Below are positions 8,353 through 19,009 of a stretch of 64,000 bases of DNA, piece by piece. The translations under genes and the position numbers were made by a program. Source of the DNA: Mitsuaria sp. 7 (GTDB taxonomy: Bacteria; Pseudomonadota; Gammaproteobacteria; Burkholderiales; Burkholderiaceae_C); assembly GCF_001653795.1 (NCBI RefSeq), contig NZ_CP011514.1, positions 742,163 through 806,162 on the forward strand, in the 5' to 3' direction. The notes beneath the pieces are model-generated. The model was not told the origin of the DNA, did no database searches, and saw only the letters and a list, made by a program, of their open reading frames with translations. Each line of letters opens with the position of its first letter. The stretch's first letter is position 1.

Positions 8353-9138
8353 TCAACTGCTCAGGTAGGCGATCTCTTCATCGCTGAAGCCGGCGGCGCT
8401 GCGCGCTTCGACGTTGAACGGCGGACGCAGCCGCGGCGCCTCGTAGCGCTCGACGAGCTCGGGATAGAGCGTGAGTGGATCCAGCCCGCGCTCGCGGCAC
8501 AGATGGCGGTACCAGTGATTGCCGATGCGGACATGGCCGACCTCGTCGCGCAGGATCACGTCCAGGATCTCCACCGCGCGCGCGTCGCCGGCCTTGGCGA
8601 ACTTCGCCTGCAGCGGCGGCGTCGCATCCAGCCCGCGCGCCTCCAGCGTGCGCGGCACCAGCGCCATGCGCGCCAGCACGTCGCCCGCGGTGCGCATCGC
8701 CATCGTCCACAGGCCGTCGTGCGCGTCGAAGTCGCCGTAGGACTTTCCGAGGCTGCGCAGATGCTCATTGAGGAGCGTGAAGTGCAACGCCTCCTCGGAC
8801 GCGACCTGCAGCCAGTCGAGATAGTAGGCGCGTGGCATGCCGGGGAAGCGCCAGACCGCGTCCAGCGCCAGGTTGATCGCATTGAACTCGATGTGCGCGA
8901 TCGCGTGGATCAACGCCGCGCGGCCTTCCGGCGTGAACGGCGAGCGCGAGCCCACCTGCAACGCCGCGAGCAGCCGCGGCCGCTCCGGGCGGCCGGGTGG
9001 TTCGGTGTCGGGGGTGAGGAGGGCGGCGATGTCGAGCTCGGCGGCATCGGCCGCACCGTGCAGCTCCCGGGCCGCGAGCGCCTTGGCCTGCGGATCCGCG
9101 ATCAGAAGCACCTGCAGCGCGCGGGTTCGAAGTTCCAT
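8353..9138 (-). CDS. DUF455 ferritin-like protein
   Basis: Ferritin-like di-iron-type protein of 261 aa, DUF455 family. Helical metal-ligand motifs are visible: H-I-E-F-N-A-I-N-L near residue 82, S-E-E-A-L-H-F near residue 115 and R-D-E-V-G-H-V near residue 200, matching the E-x2-H pattern of four-helix di-iron carboxylate proteins. The role is unknown; some relatives are annotated as RNA- or tRNA-hydroxylase-like. It is divergent from the gamma carbonic anhydrase with only 29 bp between start codons, so the promoters must overlap. Confidence 0.85.
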   Translation of the reverse strand: MELRTRALQVLLIADPQAKALAARELHGAADAAELDIAALLTPDTEPPGRPERPRLLAALQVGSRSPFTPEGRAALIHAIAHIEFNAINLALDAVWRFPGMPRAYYLDWLQVASEEALHFTLLNEHLRSLGKSYGDFDAHDGLWTMAMRTAGDVLARMALVPRTLEARGLDATPPLQAKFAKAGDARAVEILDVILRDEVGHVRIGNHWYRHLCRERGLDPLTLYPELVERYEAPRLRPPFNVEARSAAGFSDEEIAYLSS

Positions 9139-9167
9139 TCGTAGAATTATCCCTTTTGGAGAACCGC

Positions 9168-9713
9168 ATGGCCGTCTACCGCCTCGGCGAACACACGCCG
9201 GAACTCGGCACCGGCGTCTGGGTCGCCGACAGCGCGCAGGTCGTCGGCCGCGTCACGCTCGGGGACGAGGTCAGCGTCTGGTTCAACGCCGTCCTGCGCG
9301 GCGACAGCGAGCACCTCACCATCGGCGCCGGCAGCAACATCCAGGACGGCAGCGTGCTGCACGCCGACGCCGGCATGCCGCTGGTCCTCGGCCGCAACGT
9401 CACCGTCGGGCACCAGGTCATGCTGCACGGCTGCACCGTCGGCGACAACGCGCTGATCGGCATCGGCGCGGTCGTGCTCAACGGCGCGCGCATCGGCGCC
9501 AACTGTCTCGTCGGCGCCGGCGCCCTCGTCACCGAGGGCAAGGAATTCCCCGACGGCAGCCTCATCGTCGGCTCGCCCGCCCGCGTCGTGCGTCCGCTCA
9601 CGCCGGAGCAGATCCAGGGCCTGGCGATGAGCGCCGCCCATTACGTCAAGAACGGCCAGCGTTACGCCGAGGAACTCGTCCGCATTGACGATCCGCAATC
9701 CGTCCCCAGATAA
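9168..9713 (+). CDS. Gamma-class carbonic anhydrase-like protein
   Basis: Left-handed beta-helix protein of 181 aa, gamma-carbonic anhydrase/YrdA family. Hexapeptide repeats run through most of the sequence (V-T-L-G-D-E, I-G-A-G-S-N, G-R-N-V-T-V). The metal-ligand histidines appear in L-H-A-D-A, V-G-H-Q-V and M-L-H-G-C. The ATG at 9168 follows a GGAG at 9158-9161. Possible roles are CO2/bicarbonate interconversion or a scaffold; many bacterial members have no proven activity. It sits 20 bp before hslO, likely co-transcribed. Confidence 0.88.
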   Translation: MAVYRLGEHTPELGTGVWVADSAQVVGRVTLGDEVSVWFNAVLRGDSEHLTIGAGSNIQDGSVLHADAGMPLVLGRNVTVGHQVMLHGCTVGDNALIGIGAVVLNGARIGANCLVGAGALVTEGKEFPDGSLIVGSPARVVRPLTPEQIQGLAMSAAHYVKNGQRYAEELVRIDDPQSVPR

Positions 9714-9733
9714 CTCGAATTCAAAGGAACCTC

Positions 9734-10714
9734 ATGGCTACGTCGATCAAGCCCGCTCCGAGCGAGCTCCACAAATTCCTCTTCGAAGGCCTGCCCGTGC
9801 GCGGCATGCTGGTCCGGCTCGACGACAGCTGGAAGGAACTGCTTGGCCGCCGCAAGGAGCCGCTGGCGCCGGCGGTGCGCGACCTGCTCGGCCAGATGAC
9901 CGCGGCCGGCGTGCTGATGCAGGCCAACATCAAGTTCAACGGCGCGCTGATCTTCCAGGTGATGGGCGACGGGCCGCTGAAGCTGGCGGTCGTCGAGGTG
10001 CAGCCGGACGCGAGCTTCCGTTCGACCGCCAAGACGCGCGAGACGGTGGTCGACGATGCGACCCTGCAGCAGATGCTCAACGTGCACGGCCAGGGCCGCG
10101 TCGCGATCACGCTCGATCCGAAGGACCGCCTGCCAGGTCAGCAGCCGTATCAAGGCGTCGTGCCGCTGAGCGGCCCGCAGGGGCAGCCGCTGGAGAAGCT
10201 CAGCGACGTGCTGCAGCACTACATGCGCCAGTCCGAGCAGCTCGAGACCACGCTGGTGCTGGCTGCCAACGACCAGCTCGCCGCCGGCCTGCTGATCCAG
10301 CGTCTGCCGATCGAGGGCGAGGGCAACCTCGAGCCGGGCGCGAGCTCGGGCGTCGAGCGCGAGGAGATGGAAGACGCCTACAACCGCATCAGCATGCTGG
10401 CCGCGACCTTGACGGCGGAAGAGCTGCTGACGCTGGACAGCGACACGATCCTGCGCCGCCTGTTCTGGGAAGAGAACGTCCGCCGTTTCGATCCGCAGTA
10501 CCCGCGCTTCGCCTGCACCTGCTCGCGCGAGCGCGTGGGCCGCATGCTGCTGGGCCTGGGCAGACAGGAAGTGGACGAGATCCTGGCGGAGCTGGGCGGT
10601 GTCGAGATCGGCTGCGAGTTCTGCGGCAACCACTATGTCTTCGACCCGGTGGATGTCGGCGAACTCTTCACCGACCCGCAGTACCAGGCCCCCGGCTCGA
10701 AGAACGTCCAGTAG
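9734..10714 (+). CDS. hslO: Hsp33 redox-regulated chaperone
   Basis: Holdase chaperone activated by oxidative unfolding, 326 aa. The N-terminal substrate domain starts F-L-F-E-G-L-P-V-R-G. The C-terminal redox switch is intact: C-T-C then about 30 residues later C-E-F-C, the four zinc-binding cysteines (C-x-C and C-x2-C) that form disulfides on peroxide and heat stress. Shine-Dalgarno AAAGGA at 9723-9728 supports the ATG at 9734. Length is slightly above the usual 290-300 aa. It follows the carbonic anhydrase gene and ends 104 bp before a convergent gene, with a dispersed repeat between. Confidence 0.93.
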   Translation: MATSIKPAPSELHKFLFEGLPVRGMLVRLDDSWKELLGRRKEPLAPAVRDLLGQMTAAGVLMQANIKFNGALIFQVMGDGPLKLAVVEVQPDASFRSTAKTRETVVDDATLQQMLNVHGQGRVAITLDPKDRLPGQQPYQGVVPLSGPQGQPLEKLSDVLQHYMRQSEQLETTLVLAANDQLAAGLLIQRLPIEGEGNLEPGASSGVEREEMEDAYNRISMLAATLTAEELLTLDSDTILRRLFWEENVRRFDPQYPRFACTCSRERVGRMLLGLGRQEVDEILAELGGVEIGCEFCGNHYVFDPVDVGELFTDPQYQAPGSKNVQ

Positions 10715-10725
10715 CAGGAACCGGG

Positions 10726-10809
10726 GTCAGCGAGCGCTCGTGGGGCCGGAGTGATGCTGGGGGTTCGCGGACGCGATGCCCCCTGCGTCGCGGAGAGCCC
10801 GCGCTTGGC
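10726..10809. repeat. 84-bp dispersed palindromic repeat, copy 1
   Basis: The 84 bp from 10726 match 60252-60335 at 77 positions without gaps. The core is a hairpin: GGGGG, T, TCGCG, loop GA, CGCGA, TG, CCCCC. In copy 2 the middle pair of the outer stem is A-T instead of G-C, a compensatory change. A second short GC hairpin (GCGG...CCGC) follows. It lies between the convergent hslO and 5'-nucleotidase stops. This looks like a REP/BIME-like extragenic palindrome. Confidence 0.75.
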
Positions 10810-10818
10810 TTTCCGACG

Positions 10819-12594
10819 TCAGGGCGTATCCACGCGCACAGCCCGATCCAGCGCCGTGGGCTTCACGCGCTGGGTCCCGTGGGCCTTGAAGTAGGCTTCC
10901 AGCGCCTCCACGTCCATCGGCCCGGTCTGCACCAGCCGTGCGGTGGTGAAGGTCTTGAAGCTGTCTCCGCCGACCTGCAGGAAGTTGTTGATGGTGACGC
11001 GGAGCTTCTGGTCCGGCGTGATCGCCTTGCCGTTCAGCGTCATGCTCCCGGGCACCACGCGCGAGCCGAACGGACGGCGCTTGTCCCAGCGGTAGCTGAA
11101 GCCTTGCGAGGTCTGCAGCGCCAGGAATTTCTTCGGGTCGTTGGCCCACCATTGCTCTTCGAGCACGGCTTGCAGCTGCGAGCCGGTCATCTCGACCACC
11201 ACCAGCGCGTTCGAGAACGGCAGCGCCGCGAAGAGGTCGCCGAAGGTGACCGTGTTGTCCGCGCGGTGGATGAGCCCGGTGCGGACGCCGCCGTTGTTCT
11301 GGAACGCGATCTGCGCGCCGCCGTTCTCCGGTGCGCGCGTCGCGGCCAGCATCGCGTCGGCCACGAGCTGGCCCATGGTCGAGCCGCCGCCTTCGTTCTT
11401 GTCGTCGCCTTCCTTGCTCAGCGCCTGCGCCAGGAAACCGACCTGGCGCTCGATCAACGGTTGAGCGACGTGCTGGTAGCTGCTGATCAGCAGCGTCTGG
11501 CGCGGGTCCTTCGCCGTCTCCGGGCGGACCACGACGTTGTTGGCACGGGCTTCGGTCATGGTGCCGGTGGCGCGGTCCAGGGTCAGGTCGATCTCCGTGA
11601 CCAGCGTGCCGTACTTGTCGCCGCTGGTGACCAGGCGGCCGTCGATGCGGCAGTTGTAGGCGCGGTGCGTGTGGCCGGAGACGATCAGGCCGACGCGCTT
11701 GTCGAGCTGCTTGACGATGTCCACGATCGGGCCGGAGATTTCCGGGCAGTCGTTGATACCGCCGCTCGGGTAGCCGCCTTCGTGGATCATCACGACGAAG
11801 GCATGCACGCCCTGGCGTTCGAGCTCGGGCACCAGGCGGTTGATCGTCTGCGCCTCGTCGTCGAAGCGCAGGCCGCGGATGCCGGTCGGGCTCACCAGTT
11901 CCGGCGTGCCCTTCAGCGACAGGCCGATGAAGCCCACCGGCACGCCGTCGAAACGCTTGATCGCATAGGCCGGCAGCACGGACTGGCCGGTCTTCTCGTC
12001 GATGGTGCTGGCGGCGAGGTACTGGTACTTCGCGCCCTTGAATTCGGTGGGACCCTTGCAGCCGTCCTTCGGATGGCAGCCGCCGCGCTGCTTGCGCAGC
12101 AGTTCCTCGATGCCCTGGTCGAACTCGTGGTTGCCGACCGAGGAGAGGTCCAGCCCCATCATGCCCAGCGACTCGATGGTCGACTCGTCATGGAAGAGCG
12201 CCGACAGCAGCGGACTCGCGCCGACCAGGTCGCCCGCGGCCACGAACACGTGGTTGGGATTCTTCGCCTTGATCTGCGCAACCACCGTCGCCATCCGCTC
12301 GGCGCCGCCGGCGTCCAGCGTGATCGTCTTGTCCGGGTTCTGCGGATCGGGCAGCTTGATGCCGCCGGCCGGCGGGAGCAGGTTGCCGTGGAAGTCGTTG
12401 ATCGCCAGGACCTTGACCGAGACCGAACCGGTGGTCGGCTTCGCGCTCTTGGCAGCGGCAGGCGACGCCTCCAGCGAGGGCGGCCGCGGCGCCTGCGGGC
12501 CGGAGGAACTCAGCGATCCGCAGGCGGCGAGCAGGGCCGCGCTCAGCAGCAGCGACAGGGCGCCCAGCGGGCGGCGGACGGAAGGACGGTTCAT
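10819..12594 (-). CDS. Exported bifunctional metallophosphatase/5'-nucleotidase lipoprotein
   Basis: UshA-family nucleotidase, 591 aa. A lipoprotein signal peptide ends L-L-A-A-C near residue 25. The calcineurin-like metallophosphatase domain shows N-D-F-H-G, A-G-D-L, G-N-H-E-F-D and G-H-T-H, followed by the C-terminal 5'-nucleotidase specificity domain (F-Q-N-N-G-G-V-R-T-G). It hydrolyses extracytoplasmic nucleotides (5'-nucleotides, UDP-sugars or NAD). The ATG at 12594 begins the signal peptide. It is directly downstream of the NR kinase/pnuC pair, so it could supply nicotinamide riboside from exogenous NMN; that link is inference. Confidence 0.88.
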   Translation of the reverse strand: MNRPSVRRPLGALSLLLSAALLAACGSLSSSGPQAPRPPSLEASPAAAKSAKPTTGSVSVKVLAINDFHGNLLPPAGGIKLPDPQNPDKTITLDAGGAERMATVVAQIKAKNPNHVFVAAGDLVGASPLLSALFHDESTIESLGMMGLDLSSVGNHEFDQGIEELLRKQRGGCHPKDGCKGPTEFKGAKYQYLAASTIDEKTGQSVLPAYAIKRFDGVPVGFIGLSLKGTPELVSPTGIRGLRFDDEAQTINRLVPELERQGVHAFVVMIHEGGYPSGGINDCPEISGPIVDIVKQLDKRVGLIVSGHTHRAYNCRIDGRLVTSGDKYGTLVTEIDLTLDRATGTMTEARANNVVVRPETAKDPRQTLLISSYQHVAQPLIERQVGFLAQALSKEGDDKNEGGGSTMGQLVADAMLAATRAPENGGAQIAFQNNGGVRTGLIHRADNTVTFGDLFAALPFSNALVVVEMTGSQLQAVLEEQWWANDPKKFLALQTSQGFSYRWDKRRPFGSRVVPGSMTLNGKAITPDQKLRVTINNFLQVGGDSFKTFTTARLVQTGPMDVEALEAYFKAHGTQRVKPTALDRAVRVDTP

Positions 12595-12718
12595 CGGGGG
12601 AGGCTCCAGGAACGCCGTGAATCTCTGAAATCGCGAAACTTCAGCCCTCCGCAAATGTTTGCGGCGGCGAAGCGGCGGATTGTGCCTCGGCTATATGGCG
12701 GGTCCGTGAGCGCTGCGT

Positions 12719-13411
12719 TCAGGCGCGCGGCAGGCGATCGGTGCCACGGAGGGCGGTGCGGCTGGCGTGCTCGCAGGCCGGGTCGTCGCAGAGTTCGCAG
12801 CCTTGCCAGCGGCCATCGCCGCCCAGGCTTTCCTCGCGCTGGAGCAGGCGGCCGAAGAGGCCGTCCTCGCGTCCCAGATGGGGTCTCAGCAGTGGGCCCA
12901 GCGCGTTGAGCGCCTGTTGCAGGCGCTCCGGGCCGGCGCCCGACACCAGGCTGTAGCCGAGGCCCGCATCACGCAGCGCGCGGCGCAGCAATCGATCTGT
13001 CGGCTGCTGGGCGTGAGGACCGTCGCGCATGTCGTCGGCGATCCAGGGCAGGTCCAGCGCCATCAGCAGCGTGGCGTCCATGCGGGCCTGGACCTGCAGC
13101 GCGAACGGGTAAAGGCTGGTGTCGTCGAAGAGCTGCTCGCTGTAGACGGCGGTCATCAGCGGCGTCGTGTCGTGCAGGACGAGGTCGTGATCCGCGGCGG
13201 CCGCTTCGGCGCGGCGCCATTGCTCCTCGGCGATCGCGCGTTGCTCGTCGGGGCGGGGCGTGCGCTGCTCGCGCTCGCACCACTCGCGCAGATACTCGCC
13301 GACCAGCGCGCAACGCAGCCGCGTCTGGGCGCTCAGGTGCTCCAGCAGCGCGACGCCGAGGCGGCTCTTGCCGGTGCTCTCGGCGCCGACGAGGGCAATG
13401 TGCAAGGGCAT
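12719..13411 (-). CDS. NadR-like AAA ATPase, probable nicotinamide riboside kinase
   Basis: P-loop kinase of 230 aa like the C-terminal domain of NadR. Walker A lies at the start (G-A-E-S-T-G-K-S), followed by V-G-E-Y-L-R-E-W and H-D-T-T-P-L-M-T, typical of NR kinases. It lacks the HTH and NMN-adenylyltransferase parts of enterobacterial NadR. The C-terminal tail adds an unusual C-E-L-C-D-D-P-A-C-E-H cluster, a possible metal site. It begins 2 bp after the pnuC stop, so uptake and phosphorylation of nicotinamide riboside are coupled. The ATG at 13411 starts the P-loop fold. Confidence 0.82.
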   Translation of the reverse strand: MPLHIALVGAESTGKSRLGVALLEHLSAQTRLRCALVGEYLREWCEREQRTPRPDEQRAIAEEQWRRAEAAAADHDLVLHDTTPLMTAVYSEQLFDDTSLYPFALQVQARMDATLLMALDLPWIADDMRDGPHAQQPTDRLLRRALRDAGLGYSLVSGAGPERLQQALNALGPLLRPHLGREDGLFGRLLQREESLGGDGRWQGCELCDDPACEHASRTALRGTDRLPRA

Positions 13412-13413
13412 GG

Positions 13414-14058
13414 TCAGGCGGCGATGGCCGCCGGTCGCAGCTGCCGCTGCCACGCGCGCCAGCCCGCCACCGACATCGGCACGAACACCGCGTACAGCAC
13501 GACCGTCAGCCAGTAGCCCTTGAGCGCGAACAAGCCGATGCTCACCAGATTGACCATCACCCAGACGGGCCAGTTCTCCTGGTATTTGCGGCCAAGCAGC
13601 CACTGTCCGGTGATGCTCGCCACCGTGGGGAGGGCATCCCAATAGGGGAGGGGGGAATCGGTGCGGTGCTGCAGGAACAGCCCCAGCAGCGGCCAGGCCG
13701 CCAGCGTGAACAGCACGGCGGTGACACGGCCCTTCGGCCCCAGCGTGCGCACGTGCAAGGTGTCGCCGTCCGCGGTGCGGCCGCGCATCCACTGCCACCA
13801 GCCCCACAGCGCGAGTGCGGCGAACAGCAGCTGCAGCGAGGCTTCGCCGTAGAGCTTGCCGCTCCAGAACAGCAGGAAGTAGAGCAGCGAACTGGTCAGC
13901 GCCAGCGGCCATGCCATCACCTGCACGCGCATGTTGCACACGACCATCCAGATCGCGAGCGCGAAGGCGACGAGTTCCAGCCAGCTGATCGGGCTGCCGA
14001 GGGCATGGAAGGCGGGCGAGAGCGCCCAGGCGAGCACGGCATCCATCGGCGAGAGCAT
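13414..14058 (-). CDS. pnuC: PnuC-type nicotinamide riboside transporter
   Basis: Inner-membrane facilitator of 214 aa with about seven hydrophobic segments. The W-x3-W-like signature of the family is present around G-W-W-Q-W-M, together with G-Q-W-L-L-G-R-K-Y-Q-E-N-W-P-V-W near residue 155, the binding-site helix of PnuC. It takes up nicotinamide riboside, trapped by the kinase encoded 2 bp downstream. The start could also be the in-frame ATG at 14046. Confidence 0.9.
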   Translation of the reverse strand: MLSPMDAVLAWALSPAFHALGSPISWLELVAFALAIWMVVCNMRVQVMAWPLALTSSLLYFLLFWSGKLYGEASLQLLFAALALWGWWQWMRGRTADGDTLHVRTLGPKGRVTAVLFTLAAWPLLGLFLQHRTDSPLPYWDALPTVASITGQWLLGRKYQENWPVWVMVNLVSIGLFALKGYWLTVVLYAVFVPMSVAGWRAWQRQLRPAAIAA

Positions 14059-14112
14059 GCGGGAATTGCGGGGAGGAGTTCGGAAGAGCGATTGTCGCGT
14101 GGTCCCGGCGTC

Positions 14113-14382
14113 TCAGCGACGCAGCGGCACGAAGACCTCGTCCGGCTTGACCATGCCCAGTTCCATGCGGGCCTTCTCCTCGACCATCTCGAGGCCTTCA
14201 CGCAGGTCGAGCAGTTCGGCCTGCAGCTGCGTGTTGCGCGCGCGGGCCTTCTCGTTGGCCTCGGCCTGCTCGCGCAGTTCGGCGCGCAGCTGGACGCCGC
14301 GGGCCAGGCCGCCCTTGCCGAACCAGAGCTGGGCCTGGATGGCGACGAGGAACGCGGTGAGGACGATGGCCAGGGCTTTCAC
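14113..14382 (-). CDS. ftsB: Cell division protein FtsB
   Basis: Small bitopic divisome protein of 89 aa. One N-terminal transmembrane segment is followed by the family motif L-W-F-G-K-G-G and then a coiled coil with heptads through about residue 70 (L-R-E-Q-A-E-A-N-E, L-L-D-L-R-E-G-L). It bridges FtsL and FtsQ. A GTG at 14382 fits the usual family N-terminus; a TTG at 14403 would add seven residues. eno lies directly upstream, the conserved eno-ftsB order, but a terminator-like hairpin separates them. Confidence 0.88.
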   Translation of the reverse strand: MKALAIVLTAFLVAIQAQLWFGKGGLARGVQLRAELREQAEANEKARARNTQLQAELLDLREGLEMVEEKARMELGMVKPDEVFVPLRR

Positions 14383-14405
14383 AGGCCGCGAGTTTAGCTG
14401 CAACG

Positions 14406-14432
14406 AAAAAGGGCAGGCCCACGGGCCTGCCC
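14406..14432 (-). terminator. Rho-independent terminator of eno
   Basis: Read on the minus strand, GGGCAGGCCC and GGGCCTGCCC form a perfect 10-bp stem with a small loop, followed by TTTTT (14410-14406). It lies 59 bp beyond the eno stop and just ahead of ftsB, so ftsB is fed by readthrough or its own start site. Confidence 0.85.
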
Positions 14433-14490
14433 TTCGAACGCGGGGAGCGCCCGCTCTGCGGACGTTCCCGTCGTCGGTCGACGCGGAGGA

Positions 14491-15834
<1,344 letters not shown>

Positions 15835-15966
15835 TTACCTTGGCTGAACAACCTGCGTCCGGAAAGAGGGACGACAAAAATGAGGACGGAAAAAAACCAC
15901 CGGGCCGCATGCCGTCCGTCTGGACAGGCTTGCGGCGCGATGGCTCGTGTCGGGCATGCGGGGGAA

Positions 15967-16254
15967 TCAGACGCCGTCGACCACGATCATGCGCATGACG
16001 CCGGCGTTCTCGCGCAGCGATTTGGCATGCTGGTAGGTCTCCGAGGCGTAGAAGGCCTTGGCCGCCGCGCGGTCGGGGAACTTCAGCACCACCAGGCGGT
16101 TGGGCGTCCAGGGGCCTTCCAGCACCTCGAACGCGCCGCCGCGGACCAGCACCTCCGCGCCGTGTTCCTGCATCGCCTTCGTGCTCCATTCGCGGTACTT
16201 GGCCATCTGGTCGGCATCGGTCACGGTCACGTCGGCAATGATGAAGGCGGGCAT
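15967..16254 (-). CDS. DUF1330 protein (dimeric alpha/beta barrel)
   Basis: Small cytoplasmic protein of 95 aa, DUF1330 family, a ferredoxin-like dimeric alpha/beta barrel. Visible are Y-R-E-W-S-T-K, a beta strand ending in L-E-G-P-W, and the conserved K-F-P-D-R-A-A-A-K-A-F-Y-A-S-E-T-Y motif near residue 60. The function is not established. It lies between pyrG (51 bp downstream of its stop) and eno (189-bp gap), an arrangement seen in related Burkholderiales, and may ride on pyrG transcription. Confidence 0.85.
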   Translation of the reverse strand: MPAFIIADVTVTDADQMAKYREWSTKAMQEHGAEVLVRGGAFEVLEGPWTPNRLVVLKFPDRAAAKAFYASETYQHAKSLRENAGVMRMIVVDGV

Positions 16255-16305
16255 GGGCGGTGTCTCTGATCGTTGGTGTCTGAAGTCGTCCCGGATCCCG
16301 AGGGC

Positions 16306-18047
<1,742 letters not shown>

Positions 18048-18049
18048 GA

Positions 18050-18124
18050 CCCACCCCCTACCGGCTTCGCCGGCCCCCTCAAGGGGGCGAGCCCGGTGGC
18101 TTGGCGGAGCCAACCCACGGGCTC
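18050..18124. repeat. Intergenic palindromic repeat cluster
   Basis: Three adjacent hairpins: CCGGC-TTC-GCCGG (18061-18073), CCCCC-TCAA-GGGGG (18074-18087) and a long imperfect palindrome with GAGCCCG and CGGGCTC ends enclosing TTGGC-GGA-GCCAA (18089-18124). This CCCCCTACCGGC-type sequence is a familiar extragenic repeat style in Burkholderiales. It sits between pyrG and the upstream hydrolase stop. Confidence 0.7.
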
Positions 18125-18154
18125 CGCTTGATATGTCGGCCCTCACGGGCCTCC

Positions 18155-18979
18155 TCATTCGGCCGTCTTCGCCTTGATCGAATCCATCAGTTCGAGCACC
18201 AGCTCGGCGGTGTCGTCGGGTCTTTCGAAGGGGTAGAGGTGGGTGCCCTCGAACCAGCGGAACAGGTCCTTCGCGAGTGCCTTGGAGCCGGCGGCATTGG
18301 CCTGGCGGAGTTCCTCGGACTGCGTGCCCGCGATGAAGGCCACCGGGCACTTCGGCGCGTGGTTCTTCAGGATGCGCGGCAGGTTGTGCGGCAGCGTGTT
18401 GTAGATGCGGGTCTCGATCTCGCGTGTGAAGCCCAGGCGCACCTGACCGTCCTCGTGCGCGTCGAAGCCGCTGGCGATGTAGTCCTTCAACACGCGGGGA
18501 TCCCAGCGTGCGAACTTGTTCTTGGCCGCGAAGTGCGCGTGCGCCTCGTCGAGGCTGGGCCACTCGTAGCGGCGCTGGTGCGAGACCTTGCCCGGCGAGA
18601 CGCGCTTGATCAGTCCGGCGGACTTCACCACCTGCAGGCTGTGCGCGCGCCAGCCGTCGATCACCGGGGAGTCCAGCATCACCAGCCCGGAAGCCAGTGC
18701 CGGTTTCCGGCAGGCGACCAGCAGCGACAGCAGCCCGCCGAGCGAGTGGCCGATCAGCATCACCGGCGCGGTCGGCTTGACCTCGTCCTGGATGAAGTGG
18801 AGCAGCTCGTCGCGCAGGTGCGGCCAGTTGGTGGTCACCGGATACCGCGGGTCGTGGCCGATGCGCGGCAGCGCATGCACGGTCCAGCCCGCGTCGCGCC
18901 AGCGGTCGAAGAGCACCCGGTAGCACCCCGCGGGAAACCCGTTGGCGTGCGAGAAGACGATGGTCCTGGCGGCGTCCAT
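18155..18979 (-). CDS. Alpha/beta hydrolase
   Basis: Cytoplasmic alpha/beta-hydrolase fold protein of 274 aa. An oxyanion-loop H-A-N-G-F-P lies near residue 11, the nucleophile elbow G-H-S-L-G-G near residue 97, and a C-terminal E-G-T-H-L-Y-P supplies the catalytic His. H-A-N-G-x-P is typical of an esterase/lipase-like subgroup. There is no signal peptide. It is encoded 30 bp downstream of the mutS start-to-stop block in the same direction (mutS stop at 19010 is upstream in sequence, transcribed after this gene's ATG at 18979 is reached by readthrough). Substrate unknown. Confidence 0.8.
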   Translation of the reverse strand: MDAARTIVFSHANGFPAGCYRVLFDRWRDAGWTVHALPRIGHDPRYPVTTNWPHLRDELLHFIQDEVKPTAPVMLIGHSLGGLLSLLVACRKPALASGLVMLDSPVIDGWRAHSLQVVKSAGLIKRVSPGKVSHQRRYEWPSLDEAHAHFAAKNKFARWDPRVLKDYIASGFDAHEDGQVRLGFTREIETRIYNTLPHNLPRILKNHAPKCPVAFIAGTQSEELRQANAAGSKALAKDLFRWFEGTHLYPFERPDDTAELVLELMDSIKAKTAE

Positions 18980-19009
18980 GGGGTCAGGTCTGGCGTGGCG
19001 GCGGAGGGC

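Noticed and set aside
9685..12909. Long plus-strand frame of over 1,070 codons across hslO and the nucleotidase
   Set aside because: Shadow frame of hslO and the antisense of the nucleotidase; its sequence has no domain and no plausible start.
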